From Candidatus Falkowbacteria bacterium RIFCSPLOWO2_02_FULL_45_15 (GTDB lineage Bacteria > Patescibacteriota > Patescibacteriia > Patescibacteriales > XYC2-FULL-47-12), in the NCBI GenBank assembly GCA_001777995.1, contig MFFV01000034.1, positions 20,136-32,197 on the forward strand: 12,062 nucleotides of DNA, given 5' to 3'. Numbering within the stretch: position 1 is the stretch's first letter; every line of letters starts with the position of its first letter. A program made the position numbers and the translations under genes. Below, one piece after another: positions 10,514 through 12,062 of the stretch. Below the pieces are notes generated by a model that saw only the letters and a list, made by a program, of their open reading frames with translations, was not told the DNA's origin and made no database searches.

Positions 10514-11176
10514 ATGAGCAAACTAATTATTTGTTTACTCGGTCCGCAGGGATCGGGCAAAGGCACGCAAGCTAAGATTTTGAGCCAAAAATTAAATTTG
10601 CCGCATATTTCCGTCGGCGATTTGTTTCGGCTGGCGATTGAAAGTAACACTGAATTAGGGAGGCAAGTCGGGCCGATAATTAACAGCGGCAAATTAGTGC
10701 CGGACGAAATTGCTTTTAATTTGCTTAAAGAGCGGGTTGCCAACTTAGATTGTTCGGGCGGGTTTATTTTAGACGGCTATCCGCGAACGATAAAACAAGC
10801 TGAACTTTTAGACCAAAGCGTAAAACTTGATAAAGTAGTCGTGATTGAGATATCCGACGCCGAAGCGGTAAAGCGGCTTACCAGCCGCCGCCATTGCCCG
10901 CGCTGCGGCGCGATTTATAATCTTTATACTTTGCCCAAGCCCCATGAGGACGAGCTGTGCGATAAGTGCAAAGTAAAACTGGTACAGCGGGTGGACGATA
11001 CCGAAACGGCGGTGCGGGAGCGCCTGCAGCAGTACCACGCAATCACCGAGCCGTTGATTAAGCATTATCAGGGTCAAGCGGTAAAAATTAACGGTGAGCA
11101 AACTATCGAGCAAGTAGCGGCTGATATTGCCAAAAGCGTCGGGAGATTGCAACTTAACCAAATGTTAGATAATTAG
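10514..11176 (+). CDS. adk: Adenylate kinase, long form with zinc-binding LID
   Basis: It interconverts ATP + AMP and 2 ADP. Seen: P-loop GPQGSGKGT (10-18), AMP-site segment HISVGDLFR (31-39) and GKLVPDEI (59-66), DGYPRTIKQAE (87-97), and a LID with Cys128, Cys131, Cys149 and Cys152 (HCPRCG and LCDKC), the four-cysteine zinc pattern. RVDD (159-162) and VRERLQQYH follow with the conserved arginines. The 220-residue length is normal. ATG 10514 has no SD. The gene is followed by map across a 52-base spacer with a perfect palindrome; adk-map adjacency is widely conserved in bacteria. Confidence 0.97.
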   Translation: MSKLIICLLGPQGSGKGTQAKILSQKLNLPHISVGDLFRLAIESNTELGRQVGPIINSGKLVPDEIAFNLLKERVANLDCSGGFILDGYPRTIKQAELLDQSVKLDKVVVIEISDAEAVKRLTSRRHCPRCGAIYNLYTLPKPHEDELCDKCKVKLVQRVDDTETAVRERLQQYHAITEPLIKHYQGQAVKINGEQTIEQVAADIAKSVGRLQLNQMLDN

Positions 11177-11181
11177 TTATT

Positions 11182-11209
11182 TGTCATTCCCGCGAAAGCG
11201 GGAATGACA
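11182..11209. repeat. Perfect 12-bp palindrome with GAAA loop between adk and map
   Basis: TGTCATTCCCGC (11182-11193) and GCGGGAATGACA (11198-11209) flank GAAA. The GTCATTCCCGCGAAAGCGGG type is a palindrome seen between genes in many unrelated bacteria (recall). There is no T tract, so it is not a standard terminator. The RNA would be a very stable tetraloop hairpin that could protect or separate the adk and map messages. Confidence 0.85.
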
Positions 11210-11228
11210 GACAGAATGAAGTTTAAGT

Positions 11229-12005
11229 ATGATAAAACTAAAAACCAAAGAAGAAATAGCGATTTTGCGGGAGGGGGGTAAGATATTAGCGGAAATTTTA
11301 GCAACTCTTAAAGCGATGGCAGTGCCCGGCGCCAATACCGCCGAACTGGAAAAAAAAGCGATTGCTTTAATCAAGAAGGCTTCCGGGCAGCCTTCTTTTA
11401 AAGGGTACGCCGGCTCCCATAACGATAAACCATACCCAAGCGCGCTTTGCGCCTCCATTAATTCCGAAGTAGTGCACGCGCCCTCTACGCCCGCGCGTTA
11501 CTTAAAAAATGGCGATATTATTTGTTTGGACATCGGGATGCGATATAAAAAATTATATACCGATACGGCGGTTACCTTGGCCGTAGGCGAAGTGGACGCT
11601 AAAACGGATAAACTGATTGATATTACCCGCCAGTGTTTGGAATTGGGCATTCAACAGGCAAAACCCGGCAATAAATTATTAGACATCGCTCGCGCGGTCC
11701 AAATCAACGCCGAAGCGAACGGCTTTGGCGTAGTGCGCGAACTGGTCGGGCATGGCGTTGGCTATGCCGTGCACGAAGCTCCGGCCGTGCCTAATTTTTA
11801 CGACAGCCGGGAAGAGGAACTAGAATTGGAACTAAAGCCCGGTTTAGTAATCGCGATTGAACCGATGCTCACGCTCGGCGACTGGCATGTTAGAACCGGC
11901 GCAGACGGATTTACCATTTTAACTAAAGACGGCTCTTTAGCCGCCCATTTTGAACATACGGTGGCGGTTACGGAGGAAGGGAATATAGTGCTAACGGAAA
12001 AATAA
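11229..12005 (+). CDS. map: Methionine aminopeptidase, type I
   Basis: It removes the initiator methionine from new proteins. The five metal ligands are present: Asp101 (ICLDIGM), Asp112 (LYTDTAVT), His175 (GHGVGYAVHEAP), Glu211 (IEPML) and Glu242 (FEHTVAV). The substrate-side His83 lies in SEVVHAP. The pita-bread fold starts at IKLKTKEEIAILREGGKI. At 258 residues with no N-terminal extension or insert, it is the bacterial type Ia form. ATG 11229 lacks an SD. It is the last gene in the window. Confidence 0.97.
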   Translation: MIKLKTKEEIAILREGGKILAEILATLKAMAVPGANTAELEKKAIALIKKASGQPSFKGYAGSHNDKPYPSALCASINSEVVHAPSTPARYLKNGDIICLDIGMRYKKLYTDTAVTLAVGEVDAKTDKLIDITRQCLELGIQQAKPGNKLLDIARAVQINAEANGFGVVRELVGHGVGYAVHEAPAVPNFYDSREEELELELKPGLVIAIEPMLTLGDWHVRTGADGFTILTKDGSLAAHFEHTVAVTEEGNIVLTEK

Positions 12006-12033
12006 TAAAATTTTTAATTTTATAATTTTTAAA

Positions 12034-12061
12034 TAAATCTTAAATCTTAATTTTTAAAAAT
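12034..12061. repeat. 7-bp-period AT-rich microrepeat after map
   Basis: TAAATCT, TAAATCT, TAATTTT and TAAAAAT run in tandem to the window edge. The period matches the arrays at 1717-1744 and inside recG. No gene or convincing terminator is seen between the map stop and the end. Confidence 0.6.
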
Positions 12062-12062
12062 T

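Overview
The window looks like a chromosomal segment of an uncultivated Patescibacteria (CPR) bacterium. This is an inference from style: compact genes all on the plus strand, short spacers, AT-rich codons with heavy TTA/AAA use, several start codons lying almost on the transcription start with no Shine-Dalgarno (SD) sequence, an NDK with a large internal insertion, and adk next to map. No rRNA or marker gene here fixes the lineage.

Layout. 1-1465: a DHFR/RibD-C-like reductase and the DNA glycosylase Fpg. 1470-3350: an oxygen/metal defence group (rubredoxin, Mn-type superoxide dismutase, ferritin-like/VIT1 membrane protein) behind a near-consensus promoter. 3351-3486: a large compound palindrome. 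3533-6828: RecG helicase, a stand-alone receiver-domain response regulator, nucleoside diphosphate kinase and a one-helix small membrane protein. 6840-9645: an accessory block of small genes. 9676-9857: a tRNA-Pro(GGG) nested inside a second, interrupted tRNA-Pro. 9909-12005: an unrecognised protein, adenylate kinase and methionine aminopeptidase.

The accessory block is the most unusual part. It holds three consecutive modules with the same plan: promoter, tiny leader ORF, mutually exclusive RNA stems ending in an intrinsic terminator, then one or two small ORFs, mostly with strong SD sequences. The third leader (8868-8966) carries a Phe/Tyr run (FFFSFYFSGF) like PheL, and a proper antiterminator/terminator pair follows. 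Downstream is the C-terminal half of a prephenate-dehydratase-type ACT domain. The first two leaders (6875-6970, 8052-8189) are related to each other (MxLxAIQ start) and rich in Val/Ile/Leu and in Leu. Each has four complementary RNA segments A, B, C and D arranged so that A:B plus C:D (terminator) competes with B:C (antiterminator). I read this as an amino-acid-starvation attenuation cassette driving small proteins of unknown function. The Phe module also has two perfect DnaA boxes in inverted orientation around its promoter region.

A second theme is microrepeats with a 7-bp period at several places, including inside recG, where they coincide with apparent in-frame linker insertions.
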